The notes: generated by a model from the letters alone, not told the origin. Shown: positions 34,192 through 43,602, counted from the stretch's first letter. The stretch: 64,000 nucleotides of DNA from JBBDJB01 sp040880125 (GCA_040880125.1 JBBDJB010000021.1:79156-143155), one strand, 5' to 3'. Translations and numbers: made by a program.

Positions 34192-37100
34192 CTACTTGGC
34201 GCGCAGCCGGCCTGGCGCCGTTTCGCTGCCGTTGGTCTGCTGGGCTTCCACTGCGGCACGCTCGAGGGCACTGGAATCGAGCCGGGCCATCTCCTCGGCC
34301 ACTGCGTCGACAGTCGTGCGAATCTGCGCTTCGCTGTGCTTGGAGGTGATAAAGAAGCGAAGCCGCGAAGCACGTTCCTCGACGGCCGGGTAAAGGATGG
34401 GCTGCACATTGATGCCGCGGTCGAACAGCCGTTTCGACAGTATCAGGCAATGCTGTGAATTGCCGACGATCACCGGCACTACGGGCGTGTTGTTGCTCAT
34501 GCCAATGTTCAGTCCACGCTCTTTGGCCAGCCGCAAAAAGAGCACGGAGTTGGCGTTGAGCTTCGCCACTCGCTCCGGCTCCTCTTCCAGCAGGCGCAGC
34601 GAAGCCAGTGCGGCGGCCGCATTGGGAGGTGGCATCCCCACGCTGTACACAAAGCCCGGCGCCGTGTACTTCAGATACAGCACCAGCTCCTTGCATCCGG
34701 CGATGTAACCGCCGCAGCTTCCGAACGACTTGCTGAGCGTCCCCATCCAAATTTCGACCTGGCGCGGATCGATGTCGAAATGCTCGGACATGCCGCGGCC
34801 ATGGAGGCCCATGGTGCCGATTGAATGGGCTTCATCCACCATCAACAGGGCCTTGTGCTTGTTCTTGACTTCGACGAATCGCGGCAGGTCCGGGTAGTCG
34901 CCGTCCATGCTGTACACGCCCTCGATCGCGATCAGCACGCGGCGGTATTCGTGCCGCAACTGTTCGAGCAGCCGATCGCATTCGCGCCAGTCATTGTGCG
35001 GAAACGGCCGACGACGGGCGCCCGAAAGAATACAACCTTGAATAATGCTGTTATGGGCCAGTGCGTCGTGCAGGATCAGATCGCCGGGGCCCATGAGATG
35101 GCCGACGACGGTCTCGTTCGTGGAATGCCCGCCGACGAAGACCACGGAGTCCTCGGTGCCGATGAAGTCGGCGATCTCCCGTTCCAACTGCTGGTGCAGG
35201 GGCTTCTCGCCGGAAACCACTCGACTGGCCGACACGCTTGTCCCGTAACGTGAGATGGCCTCCTTGGCCGCCTGATTGACGATTGGGTCGCCTGACATTC
35301 CCAGGTAGTTGTAGCTCGAGAAGTTCACCAGCTCGCGCCCAGCGATTTGCGTCGTGTCGTTGGTGACGCGCTCATGGACGTTGAAGTAGGGGTTCGACAG
35401 CCCGGTGGCTTCGACCGCCTGAAAGCTCTGCTGGAGTTGGCGATATTCGGGGAATTGGTCGATCCGGTAGGTTTCCTCGGGCACCTGATATTGGGCGGGC
35501 TTCTCCGGCCGCTGCCGGGGCTGGGTGCCCAGATATTGCTCGACCGCCTGCACGACTTCGCCGCAGGTTTCCATTTCCGCCAGCACGTCCTCGGGAATCC
35601 GACCGCCGAAGATCTCCTCGATCGAGGCGACGATCTGAATCCGTTCCAGCGAGTCCAGCCCGAGATGAACGATGTTAGTATCGAGAGTCAGTTCGCCAGC
35701 CCGCTCCTTTGCGACCTTGCGAACTTCCTCGAAGATGATTTGGGCGATGTGGGGCGAAGTTCCCAAGGTTGCGGCTGCGTCGCTCAGGCCCGGCTTCTGC
35801 ACAGGAGCCACGGGCATCAAGTTCACCGGCGGTTGTACGGAATCCGAAGCGGACTGCGGCTGCGACGTGGAGGCTTCCGCCGGTTGCGTCGGCCGCAGCA
35901 TACGAGCGGCACCGATGGCCGACGGCCACTGCGCGACTCCGGCGAGGGTGCCGCGCAGATAGCCTGCCCGGCAAGCGTGCCGCTGAATCTTCCCGCTGGA
36001 AGTTTTCGGAATGCTGCCCGCTTTGAGCAGGACGATGGCGTCCACCGCCAGTTCGTTCTCGGCCGCTACGCTGCTGCGGATTGCCTCGATAAGTTCCTCG
36101 TAATGCAGGTCACGTCGCCGTTCGGTCTCTTGCACGATCACCAGCTTTTCCTGGCCGCCACTCTCGATAGTGAACGCGGCACACGCTCCCGAACGAAGGT
36201 GCTGATGGCTTCGTTCGACAGTCCGCTCGATGTCTTGCGGATAGTAGTTGACACCGCGGATGATGATCAGGTCTTTGAGCCGCCCCGTGACGAATAGTTC
36301 CCCATCGAGCAGAAAGCCCAGGTCGCCCGTGCGCAAGTACGGTCCTTCCCCCGTATCCTTCAAGAAAGCCTGAAACGTGTAACGGGTTTCCTCGGGGCAC
36401 TTCCAATACCCTTGGGCGACGCTCGGCCCGGAAACCCAAATCTCGCCTACTTGGTTATCGGGGCAACGGGTCATCTTGTCCGGATCGACAATGATGATCT
36501 GCTGATCGAGCAGGTTGCCGCCGCTGCCGACCAGTTCCCGCGAACCTTCCTCGTCGGGCAGCGCCTCGACTACCTGATGACTCTCCAGTGCTTCGCTATC
36601 GAAACAACGGATCACCGGCGGGTTCGACTTGAATCCGCCGGTAACGATCAGCGTAGCCTCGGCCAGCCCGTAACACGGATAGAACGCCTCGCGGCGAAAC
36701 CCGCAGGGCCCGAATGCCTGACAGAAGCGCTCCATGGTATCTTCGCGAACGGGCTCGGCGCCGTTAAACGCCACGGACCAGCAGCTCAGATCGAGCGTGT
36801 CTCGCTGCTCTTTAGTGATCTTTTCGACGCACAGATCGAAGGCGAAATTGGGCCCGCCGCTGATGGTCGTTCGAAAATGGGAGATTGCCTGCAGCCACCG
36901 AAACGGCTTTTGCAAAAACGCCGTGGGTGAAAACAAAATGTTGGTTTGCCCGATGTAAAGCGGCTGCAAGATCCCGCCAATCAGACCCATGTCGTGATAC
37001 AAAGGCAGCCAGAATACGCTGCGACCCGACCGGGTATGTTCGAAGGCATAGGCGATCATCGCCGAATTGTGCATCAGGTTGGCATGCGTGAGCATGACGC

Positions 37101-37659
37101 CCTTGGGAGTGCCGGTCGATCCGGACGTGTATTGAAGAAATGCCAACGTATCGCCGTGTACATCGGGAATCTTCCACTGCCGGGCCTGTTCGCCGTCAAG
37201 CTGATCGGTGGACAACCATTGTAAGTGCCGCAGCACTCGGGTCCCTTCGGCGACCGTGCGAATTCGCTCCAGGACGTTATGTGTAGTCAGGGCGATGCGA
37301 GCGTCGGCGTCATCGGCGATGGCCTCGACGCGCGTCATGTTACGGTTGCGGCGCGGCGGGTAAGCGGGTACGGCGACAACGCCCGCGTAAAGGCATCCGA
37401 AGAAGGCCGCGACAAAATCCAAACCGGCGGCGTAAAGCAAAAGTGCGCGTTCGCCCTCCAGCCCCATCGCCTGAAGCCGGGCGCCGATCGCGCGGGCCCT
37501 GTGGTCCAATTGCGCGTAAGTAAGGGTCTCCTCGTCCGTTTCGCCGTCGGTCAGAAAAGTGAAGGCCTTGTCCTGGCCCTGATGTAGGGCTCGGTGGCGC
37601 AACAGATCGACCAGGTTGGACGGACCAAAGAAGGAGCCCGGGAGGTGGTCCAGATGCAC
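34192..37659 (-). CDS. fatty-acyl-AMP ligase / acyl carrier protein / alpha-oxoamine synthase fusion
   Basis: The 1155-residue protein has three domains. Residues 1-580 are a fatty-acyl-AMP ligase (YTSGSTGTPKG, PLYHDMGLIGG, GPNFAFDLC, and GDLGFLLDGELFVTGR). Residues about 630-720 are an acyl carrier domain with the phosphopantetheine serine in HLGLDSLER. Residues about 775-1125 are a class-II PLP alpha-oxoamine synthase with DEAHSIGTMG and the PLP lysine in GTLSKSFGS. The likely chemistry is: activate a fatty acid as acyl-AMP, load it on the ACP, and condense it with an amino acid (decarboxylation) to an alpha-aminoketone, as in serine palmitoyltransferase. GTG 37659 is the start, with GAGG about ten bases upstream. 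The GNAT gene upstream is its probable partner. The amino acid and product are inferred. Confidence 0.9.
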   Translation of the reverse strand: MHLDHLPGSFFGPSNLVDLLRHRALHQGQDKAFTFLTDGETDEETLTYAQLDHRARAIGARLQAMGLEGERALLLYAAGLDFVAAFFGCLYAGVVAVPAYPPRRNRNMTRVEAIADDADARIALTTHNVLERIRTVAEGTRVLRHLQWLSTDQLDGEQARQWKIPDVHGDTLAFLQYTSGSTGTPKGVMLTHANLMHNSAMIAYAFEHTRSGRSVFWLPLYHDMGLIGGILQPLYIGQTNILFSPTAFLQKPFRWLQAISHFRTTISGGPNFAFDLCVEKITKEQRDTLDLSCWSVAFNGAEPVREDTMERFCQAFGPCGFRREAFYPCYGLAEATLIVTGGFKSNPPVIRCFDSEALESHQVVEALPDEEGSRELVGSGGNLLDQQIIIVDPDKMTRCPDNQVGEIWVSGPSVAQGYWKCPEETRYTFQAFLKDTGEGPYLRTGDLGFLLDGELFVTGRLKDLIIIRGVNYYPQDIERTVERSHQHLRSGACAAFTIESGGQEKLVIVQETERRRDLHYEELIEAIRSSVAAENELAVDAIVLLKAGSIPKTSSGKIQRHACRAGYLRGTLAGVAQWPSAIGAARMLRPTQPAEASTSQPQSASDSVQPPVNLMPVAPVQKPGLSDAAATLGTSPHIAQIIFEEVRKVAKERAGELTLDTNIVHLGLDSLERIQIVASIEEIFGGRIPEDVLAEMETCGEVVQAVEQYLGTQPRQRPEKPAQYQVPEETYRIDQFPEYRQLQQSFQAVEATGLSNPYFNVHERVTNDTTQIAGRELVNFSSYNYLGMSGDPIVNQAAKEAISRYGTSVSASRVVSGEKPLHQQLEREIADFIGTEDSVVFVGGHSTNETVVGHLMGPGDLILHDALAHNSIIQGCILSGARRRPFPHNDWRECDRLLEQLRHEYRRVLIAIEGVYSMDGDYPDLPRFVEVKNKHKALLMVDEAHSIGTMGLHGRGMSEHFDIDPRQVEIWMGTLSKSFGSCGGYIAGCKELVLYLKYTAPGFVYSVGMPPPNAAAALASLRLLEEEPERVAKLNANSVLFLRLAKERGLNIGMSNNTPVVPVIVGNSQHCLILSKRLFDRGINVQPILYPAVEERASRLRFFITSKHSEAQIRTTVDAVAEEMARLDSSALERAAVEAQQTNGSETAPGRLRAK

Positions 37660-38128
37660 TGCTTGCTTACCTCACTGAAAACGAGAACCATCAAGTGCGC
37701 GCGATCGGTAGCACCTCGTAGCTGTATCGCCACCGTCGGCACGATACTTCACAAGGCGAAGCAAACTTCGAGTACCGTCGTCGCCGTCGCGCCGAATAAC
37801 TGGCACCTCCCGAACGAGCCACCATCGATTCTAGAAGACGGCGCATGGCTGGGCACCCCCTCCCCCAAGGATGGGGTTTGGCTCTGCTCGGTAATTGGTC
37901 GCCTCTCAACCTACCGCGCCAATACGGCCATCCAAGGGCCAACCCAGTGGATTCAGCGACGAAATGGGCCAAATCAGACGCGTTCGACGGTAAAACAAGC
38001 GCCGTTGGTCGATTTTCTGCGAGCGGCAAGGTCGGCGGCCGCCCGGTCTCGTATTCTTGAAAGTACCGCTGGCGCAATACGCCCCGAGAGCGCCTCGGAC
38101 CCACAGCCGCCGAACTGGCCTCGTGTTC
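37660..38128. other. 469-base gap between the GNAT gene and the fusion gene
   Basis: No confident gene. It contains a G/C-rich block near 37855-37875 (CCCCCTCCCCCAAGGATGGGG) that could form a weak hairpin on either strand. It may carry a separate promoter for the fusion gene; I see no clear one. Confidence 0.45.
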
Positions 38129-39346
38129 TCAGGCGATGGGCCGCTCGTAGATTCGGTAAGTTTTGTAGTGCTCTCCGCCGACCGCTTCGATCGTGCGATT
38201 GATCAAGTCGTTATCTTCGAGCGTCCAGCCCAATTCGGCGCCAGTGAATCCGATGAAGTTTTTGGCGTAATCGAGGCTCTTTAAAATAAGCATCTCCGCG
38301 ACTCCCCGCCGACGATAGGCTTCCATCACCCCCAGCGTAAACAGCCGACACGACCGGACTTGCTTCAGCCCGCGACGCAGCCGCAGCAGCCCCAGCGGCA
38401 ATCCGAAGCGGGTTAATCGCCCGTTTAGCGGCTTGAGAGCCTCGTTTAGGTCGGGCAGCGAAAGCGACAGACCGGCCGGGTTTCCGTCGACTTCCGCGAC
38501 CAATAACATCTCCGGCACGGCGACCGTCAGCAGCAGCTTGCCGAAATGCCGAATCTCCGCGTCAGTCATCTTGACGAAGCCCCAATTGCGCTGCCACGCC
38601 TCGTTATAAATTGCTTTAACGGTTTCCAACTCCTGCTCGAATCGTCGAGGATCGAGCGAGCGGATTGAAATCCCGCTTCGTTGCCCCAGTCGTTCCGACT
38701 TGGATTTCCAACGCTCGATCATGTCGTGTGGATCATCGAACCACCAACTGTACAGGTCCTTGACCTTTTCGAGCCCCCAAGCGCCGAGCAATCCCGCGTA
38801 ATACGGTGGATTGTGGTTCATCATCACCCGCGGCGGCGTATCGAATCCATCGATCAAAAGCCCGCAGCTATAGTTGGTGGAGTAATCGATCGGCCCCATG
38901 ATGCGATCGCGTCCGCGTGCGGCCAACCAGGCGGCTGCCGCATCCAGTAGCGCGCCGGCCACCTGTGGATCGTCGATGCACTCGAACATCCCAAAACAGC
39001 CGAGGTTCGTGCCATGCTCCGCGTTGTAATGCGGGTCGTCGCTGGCCTGGATGCGACCGACCGGCTCACCATCGCGAGTGGCAAGCAATTGGACGGCCGA
39101 TCCGTGCCGATAAAAGGGATGCTTGGCGGGGTGGATGAACTGCTTGCGTTCCCATACCAGCGGCGGCACCCACCACGGGTCGTGCCGATAGATTCGCCAG
39201 GGGAATCGCACAAAGCTGTCACGTTGGCGTCGGGACTGAGCGGTTTCGACTGTGATGGGATGACGCAGTGGACCAGCCAAGAAACTCTCCGTCGCCGATG
39301 GCATTCCGTGGGGGTCGCGGGCGGCTTGTAGGCGCTTCGGATTCAT
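38129..39346 (-). CDS. GNAT-like N-acyltransferase (YghO type)
   Basis: The 405-residue protein has a GNAT-type acyltransferase fold in its C-terminal half: after the beta strand VAEVDGNPAGLSLSLP comes TLGVMEAYRRRGVAEMLI, which resembles the acyl-CoA/ACP pyrophosphate loop (RxxGxA). The N-terminal half (FVRFPWRIYRHDPWWVPPLVWERK, GPIDYSTNYSCGLLIDGF) is shared with the E. coli YghO group, formerly guessed to be a dATP pyrophosphohydrolase. In the same strand and direction as the three-domain oxoamine synthase, it is a plausible N-acyltransferase for the aminoketone product, by analogy with bacterial ceramide synthases; this is inference. ATG 39346 is used; ATG 39304 is an alternative. Confidence 0.75.
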   Translation of the reverse strand: MNPKRLQAARDPHGMPSATESFLAGPLRHPITVETAQSRRQRDSFVRFPWRIYRHDPWWVPPLVWERKQFIHPAKHPFYRHGSAVQLLATRDGEPVGRIQASDDPHYNAEHGTNLGCFGMFECIDDPQVAGALLDAAAAWLAARGRDRIMGPIDYSTNYSCGLLIDGFDTPPRVMMNHNPPYYAGLLGAWGLEKVKDLYSWWFDDPHDMIERWKSKSERLGQRSGISIRSLDPRRFEQELETVKAIYNEAWQRNWGFVKMTDAEIRHFGKLLLTVAVPEMLLVAEVDGNPAGLSLSLPDLNEALKPLNGRLTRFGLPLGLLRLRRGLKQVRSCRLFTLGVMEAYRRRGVAEMLILKSLDYAKNFIGFTGAELGWTLEDNDLINRTIEAVGGEHYKTYRIYERPIA

Positions 39347-39453
39347 GGATCTGCAGCCGCCTGACGCAAATCATCGCTGTTGGTTGCCAATGCCACAAGC
39401 GACGAGTAGAATCAACCTTGTTCTGAATGACAGGGAGCAGTTTACCACAAAAA

Positions 39454-39458
39454 AGGGG
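39454..39458 (+). promoter_or_regulatory. Shine-Dalgarno fixing a TTG start
   Basis: AGGGG lies seven bases before the TTG at 39466 of the small conserved-type gene and supports it over the ATG at 39427, which has none. Confidence 0.6.
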
Positions 39459-39465
39459 ATGTAGA

Positions 39466-39657
39466 TTGCTTACAGAACAGGAAGTCTCGCGAAGCTGGCG
39501 TAAGCTGTTTGCAGGCCGTGAGATCTCCAGCGACTCGGTCGCTCGAGCCGAGACCTTGCTGGAGGAGCTTCGACCGGAAAGCCCACTACGGCACCGGTTG
39601 ACCTTGGAGTTGGAAGAAATTCGGCAGCTCCATGTCGCGCAGCAGGCGCGGGCATAG
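39466..39657 (+). CDS. small unknown protein (63 aa)
   Basis: The product is a 63-residue, mostly helical and charged protein: LTEQEVSRSWRKLFAGR, then a helix around VARAETLLEELRPESPLRHRL. I recall similar small proteins in planctomycete genomes but no function. There is no signal peptide or membrane segment. The TTG at 39466 is preferred for its Shine-Dalgarno; an ATG at 39427 would add 13 residues. The gene is followed 48 bases later by a convincing intrinsic terminator on the same strand, which strengthens the case that it is a real single-gene unit. It is divergent from the GNAT gene. Confidence 0.6.
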   Translation: MLTEQEVSRSWRKLFAGREISSDSVARAETLLEELRPESPLRHRLTLELEEIRQLHVAQQARA

Positions 39658-39704
39658 GGATCGAGTCCCGCTTACTTGCCAGCAGAAAATCAGCGGCCGT
39701 GGCG

Positions 39705-39745
39705 AAAGCCTGCCACGATGCAACATTTTGCAAGGCAGGCTTTTT
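39705..39745 (+). terminator. intrinsic terminator after the 63-aa gene
   Basis: AAAGCCTGCC (39705-39714) and GGCAGGCTTT (39734-39743) form a perfect 10-bp stem, followed by TTTTT (39741-39745). The loop of 19 bases can pair further internally (TGCAA/TTGCA). Position and T-run fit termination of the small gene. Confidence 0.75.
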
Positions 39746-39803
39746 GCTGCGCCGAGCGCAAGCAGATTTGCGAAGCGCGGATGGACCCGCTTCGCAGAAT
39801 CGT

Positions 39804-39839
39804 TAGACTGGCCGCTGATAGCAGTAGACTGGCCGCTGA
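39804..39839. repeat. 15-bp direct repeat, period 21
   Basis: TAGACTGGCCGCTGA occurs at 39804-39818 and 39825-39839. A related inverted word (ATCAGCGGCC) lies near 39689. It is in the gap between the small gene and the BBP7 gene and is not inside a coding region. Confidence 0.65.
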
Positions 39840-39955
39840 AAGCCAATGGCCGCATCGCCAGGCGGCGGCCATTTCCCGGCGCGCCTGCAAATCGCCACCG
39901 GCGAGAGACGTCACTGCCAGACGTGAAAGTCGCCCAGCCCAACCGCGGCGTTACC

Positions 39956-41284
39956 CTATCGATTGATTTCGATGCCGAAGTTCACGCCGTTGGTGAACAT
40001 GTCCTGCGGACGTTCACTGCGAAGCCCCATGTCGGGCAGCCGGTATTTCACATAGTCGCTCGCACGGGCCACCTTATCGGCATACATCGCCGTGTAACCG
40101 ACGGTGAGCGCCACCGCTTTGGTCAGTTGATAGGAGGTCTCGAGTCTCAACTCGACAAAGGGACTGAAGTGCTTATCGGTCCGCGTATGGAAGAAGGTTG
40201 TCGGGTTCAAGAAAAGGGGTTGATTGAGACCCGAGGGCACCAACAGTGAACCAATGATGCCCTTTTGTTCAAGGTTCTGAATGTTGTACGCGGCGAAGAA
40301 TCGCCCTTCCAGATCGAGCGTCCAGCGGCCACGGCGATTGATGTACCGGGTCGCCACTTGCGGGCCGACCATATTGTTTTGTGCGGTAGTATCCCAGTTG
40401 CTGTCGGATAGTGTGCCGCCGATACCGGAGACCAGATAATCTTCATCAAACTGCAAGAATCTCGCACCGTAGTAAAACTCCACGACTCCACCGTAGTGAA
40501 GCGGATCCAATCGGTGAGCCCTCATCAATTCCACTCCGGACGTCTCCGCCAGATTGCGAACAAGTACCTCCTCAAAAGTCGGGAGTAAGGTTCGCAGGTC
40601 GTCGTAGTCGGTCGGAGCCAGCGTATCGGGCACACCGTTTCCGTCTGCGTCAAAACCGTCCCAGCCGTGGATGCCATCGTCGTCCAAGTCGTCCGCGAAC
40701 CCGTCGGGTCCGTCACCGGCCGCAAATGGGTCTTCGAAATCGACGAACCCGAGCATCGTGTTTAGGGGGTCGTCGAAGAGGATCGCCACGCTGCCGGTCC
40801 CGGCCGGATTCGTGCCGGGATTTACGCCGAACTCCCCGAACTGCATCGTATAGTCGGTGTTGACATCGCCAAGCACGCCCAAAAGCCAGCCGCGGTCGTC
40901 CACCATGTAACCCAGTTCGAAACGATTTCCCCAGCCGAAATCGGCCTCCGGCACGCTCGTGCCAATGGCATTGGAGAGCTGATACGGGTCGGGGGCGTCG
41001 AATTCATCCCCGGTGAAGAGGATCGCGAAGAACTCCCCGGCTCGCGAGCCGGTGGGTCGCATCACGGGTCGGGAAAAGTTCCAGAGGACTCGTTCGTACG
41101 TGAAATAGAAGCCCTCGGGAGCGTGGGCGTCCTCCCCGTACATCCCCAAGTCTGCCGGGGCGAACAGCTTCCAGTCGTGGTCGTGCTCCACCGGACCGAA
41201 CGGCTGGTAGTGTTGGCCTGCCGCTGGAACCCCAGTGAGGAGCATCACCAGGAAGAGAAGTGCCGCGATGCGTTGGCTCGACAT
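39956..41284 (-). CDS. BBP7-type outer membrane beta-barrel protein
   Basis: The 442-residue protein has a signal peptide (MSSQRIAALLFLVMLLTGVP, cleavage near AAGQ), then alternating aromatic/hydrophobic strands typical of an outer-membrane barrel: FYFTYERVLWNFSRP, YYGARFLQFDEDY and the closing strand TNGVNFGIEINR. A calcium-type loop DADGNGVPDTLAPTDYDD lies in an extracellular position. It matches the BBP7 'putative beta-barrel porin' family that is abundant in planctomycetes; pore activity has not been shown for this one. Start ATG 41284 opens the signal peptide. It is divergent from folC across a 743-base gap that contains a structured element. Confidence 0.85.
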   Translation of the reverse strand: MSSQRIAALLFLVMLLTGVPAAGQHYQPFGPVEHDHDWKLFAPADLGMYGEDAHAPEGFYFTYERVLWNFSRPVMRPTGSRAGEFFAILFTGDEFDAPDPYQLSNAIGTSVPEADFGWGNRFELGYMVDDRGWLLGVLGDVNTDYTMQFGEFGVNPGTNPAGTGSVAILFDDPLNTMLGFVDFEDPFAAGDGPDGFADDLDDDGIHGWDGFDADGNGVPDTLAPTDYDDLRTLLPTFEEVLVRNLAETSGVELMRAHRLDPLHYGGVVEFYYGARFLQFDEDYLVSGIGGTLSDSNWDTTAQNNMVGPQVATRYINRRGRWTLDLEGRFFAAYNIQNLEQKGIIGSLLVPSGLNQPLFLNPTTFFHTRTDKHFSPFVELRLETSYQLTKAVALTVGYTAMYADKVARASDYVKYRLPDMGLRSERPQDMFTNGVNFGIEINR

Positions 41285-42027
41285 GACGTTCGTCTACCTA
41301 TCTGGCACGAATCGAGTCAGGGACGCTCATCCCACAATGGAACGAGCGCAGAATGCGTTTGCCGGTAGTATCGGACGCACGGCTCATGCCGGTTGAGTAA
41401 GAACGGCAAACTCTGCCGAAAATCGTGGTCGTACCGGCGGCGAGTCGCCCCGGAGTGTCGGCCGCCCACCAACCGCTAGCGGGAAGGCGCCAGCAGCGGC
41501 GCAAACCGGATCCGAGGCGGAAAAGAGGGGGAATTCGCCAGCCGGGGGCCGCGGCCCCGGCGGAGTTCAAGTCGTTCCAGCTACAGTTGCGACGCGAAGC
41601 AGGAATCGACGCTTGATGTTCCGACGACAGCGGAAGGCGGGGCCGCGCAAGAAAATAGCCCCTACAGGTGGGGCAGGTACCTGTAGGGGCCATGTCGACA
41701 GAGGCGAACCTCTGACAGGGTGCTATTATGCTGTCAGTCCAACGAAACGCAAGTGATTTTGTAGAAAAACTGGCAAATGGGCCCAGCGGCCATAAACGCC
41801 GGTGAAACCGCCGTTTTTGCAAAGCTTTCGCAAGCGTCGTCGCGGACCTTGGCCCCGGGACGATGCCGCCAGTAATGCCCCGCCGGACACAGGAATACGT
41901 ACGGTTCGCCATTCCGCCCCCCAAGACACCTTGGCGAAAGCGCGGTAAATTGCACATCTTCCGGCCCGCGCGGTCCGTACGCCCGGGCTGCCGACGCCGA
42001 TCCCTGACCTCACGGACAAGCCTCGCC
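41285..42027. other. 743-base divergent intergenic region upstream of folC
   Basis: The longest gap in this part of the window. It holds the structured element at 41654-41737 and, on the plus strand, an Arg/Pro-rich open frame from 41863 that runs into folC but looks untranslated (MPRRTQEYVRF and RPARSVRPGCRRRS are of unusual composition). The promoters of both flanking genes must lie here. Confidence 0.5.
41654..41737 (+). ncRNA. candidate structured RNA (three-way junction)
   Basis: P1 pairs AATAGC (41654-41659) with GCTATT (41722-41727). P2 pairs CCCTACAGGT (41660-41669) with ACCTGTAGGG (41679-41688), 10 bp perfect. P3 pairs CAGAGG (41699-41704) with CCTCTG (41709-41714), capped by CGAA. 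A further pairing CTGACAG (41712-41718) with CTGTCAG (41731-41737) competes with P1 and P3, so two states are possible. No T-run follows, so it is not a simple terminator. Strand is a guess: it lies 290 bases upstream of folC on plus and 370 bases from the BBP7 start on minus. It may be a 5' leader, an independent small RNA or a mobile repeat. Confidence 0.4.
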
Positions 42028-43485
42028 TTGATCCCCCCGCCACCCTCCCAGACTTCCTCTGCACAGGACGCTGAGGCCTTCCTAGTCGGCCGCATCAATT
42101 ACGAGCGGGCCACGACCATGCCCTATGCGGCTACCAGCCTGCGGCTAGACCGAATGCGACGACTGCTGGACCGCCTGGAAAATCCGCAGCACAACCTGCG
42201 GATCGTCCATCTGGCCGGGACGAAGGGGAAGGGATCGACCGCCGCAATGATCGCTTCGGTCCTCTCGGCAGGCGGCTACCGCACGGGACTATACAGCTCC
42301 CCGCATTTTCAGCGGGTCGAGGAGCGGATGGCCGTGAACGGTGCGATCTGCTCGTCCGACGAGTTGGCTCGTTTGGTGAACCGCATCCGCCCCGTCGTCG
42401 AAGCAATGGACATCGAAGCGGGCGCGACGAACTACCGCTCCCCGACCTACTTTGAGATTACCACTGCGCTGGCCCTGCTGCACTTTGCGGAGCAGGAAGT
42501 GGACATGGCGGTGTTGGAGGTGGGTCTCGGGGGACGACTCGATTCGACGAACGTGTGCGAGCCGCTGGTTTCGGTTATCACGAACATCAGCTTCGATCAC
42601 ACCAATTTGCTCGGCAATACCCTGGAGTCGATCGCCTGCGAAAAGGCTGGCATCATCAAAGCCGGTATCCCGGTCGTTAGCGGAGTCATGCAGCCCGAGG
42701 CTGCCAGCGTCGTGCAGCAGGTGGCCGCGACCCACGGCTGTCGTCTGGTAAGCTTGGGCCACGATTTTGATTTTACGTATCAGCCGCCGCTTCAGTTCGA
42801 CGCCCAACGGGGTCAGGCGGCAATCGACTTCACCAGTCGCGCGAGCGGGGCGCAACAGTCGCACCAGCGACTGTTGCTCGGTCTGCTCGGCCGTCACCAG
42901 GCTGCGAATGCCGCCCTGAGCCTGGCCACTGTCGGCGAGTTGAACCGCCAGGGCATTTCGGTGGATACCGCGGCCATACGCCGCGGCCTGGCAAGTGCGT
43001 GGCTGCCGGCTCGCGTGGAAGTGCTGGCCTCACGGCCTACGGTCATTTTGGATACCTCGCACAATGTGGCGTCGGTCGAGGCGCTGGTACAAACGATCCG
43101 CGAGAGCTTTTCTCCGGCCCGGCGAATCCTGCTGTTCGCGGCCACGCGCGACAAAGACGTTCGCGGCATGCTGGCCGCCGTGAGAGGTCATTTCGACGAG
43201 GTGGTGCTGACGCAATACCACTCCAACCCGCGCGGCGTTCCGGTTGATAAGCTGACGAAGCTGGCTACGGAAGTATTGGGGCGACGCTGCACGGGCGTGG
43301 TCGACTCAATCGCGGCCTGGGAACAGACGCGCTCCCTGGTGACTCCCGATGACTTGTTGTGCGTGGCCGGATCTTTCTTTCTCGCCGCCGAACTGCGCGA
43401 ACGGATCATCGCCGAGGCGGCGGAGCGAAGCCGAACATTGCCGTCATCAGTGTCTGACATCCTCGCCGCCATTCCGCGTGTGTAG
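42028..43485 (+). CDS. folC: folylpolyglutamate/dihydrofolate synthase family ligase
   Basis: FolC adds glutamate to (dihydro)folate with ATP. The 485-residue protein has the family ATP loop HLAGTKGKGSTAAM, the LYSSPHFQRVEERM segment, the LEVGLGGRLDSTN box with catalytic residues, the SFDHTNLLGNTLESIACEKAGI block and the C-terminal ILDTSHNVASVEAL with the glutamate ligand histidine. The N-terminal GRINYERA motif is typical of planctomycete members and must be included. I take the TTG at 42028 as start (MIPPPPSQTSSAQD); the frame is open back to an ATG at 41863, but that lead is Arg/Pro-rich and unconserved, so the start is uncertain. The mono-functional versus dual (FolC/DHFS) role cannot be decided from motifs. 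Confidence 0.9.
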   Translation: MIPPPPSQTSSAQDAEAFLVGRINYERATTMPYAATSLRLDRMRRLLDRLENPQHNLRIVHLAGTKGKGSTAAMIASVLSAGGYRTGLYSSPHFQRVEERMAVNGAICSSDELARLVNRIRPVVEAMDIEAGATNYRSPTYFEITTALALLHFAEQEVDMAVLEVGLGGRLDSTNVCEPLVSVITNISFDHTNLLGNTLESIACEKAGIIKAGIPVVSGVMQPEAASVVQQVAATHGCRLVSLGHDFDFTYQPPLQFDAQRGQAAIDFTSRASGAQQSHQRLLLGLLGRHQAANAALSLATVGELNRQGISVDTAAIRRGLASAWLPARVEVLASRPTVILDTSHNVASVEALVQTIRESFSPARRILLFAATRDKDVRGMLAAVRGHFDEVVLTQYHSNPRGVPVDKLTKLATEVLGRRCTGVVDSIAAWEQTRSLVTPDDLLCVAGSFFLAAELRERIIAEAAERSRTLPSSVSDILAAIPRV

Positions 43486-43602
43486 CCGGCTCGGCAAATC
43501 GCTTCTGCCGCGGCCCCAGCACGCCGGCTGATATACTAAACACTGCCGGCATCCGCTTGCGCGCCGTCTCGCTATTCTCCAATCGAGCAAGGACTTTTCC
43601 CC

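Noticed and set aside
41863..42027. N-terminal extension of FolC to an ATG at 41863
   Set aside because: The 55 added residues are Arg/Pro-rich and unconserved, whereas the family-typical sequence begins shortly after 42028; the exact start remains uncertain.
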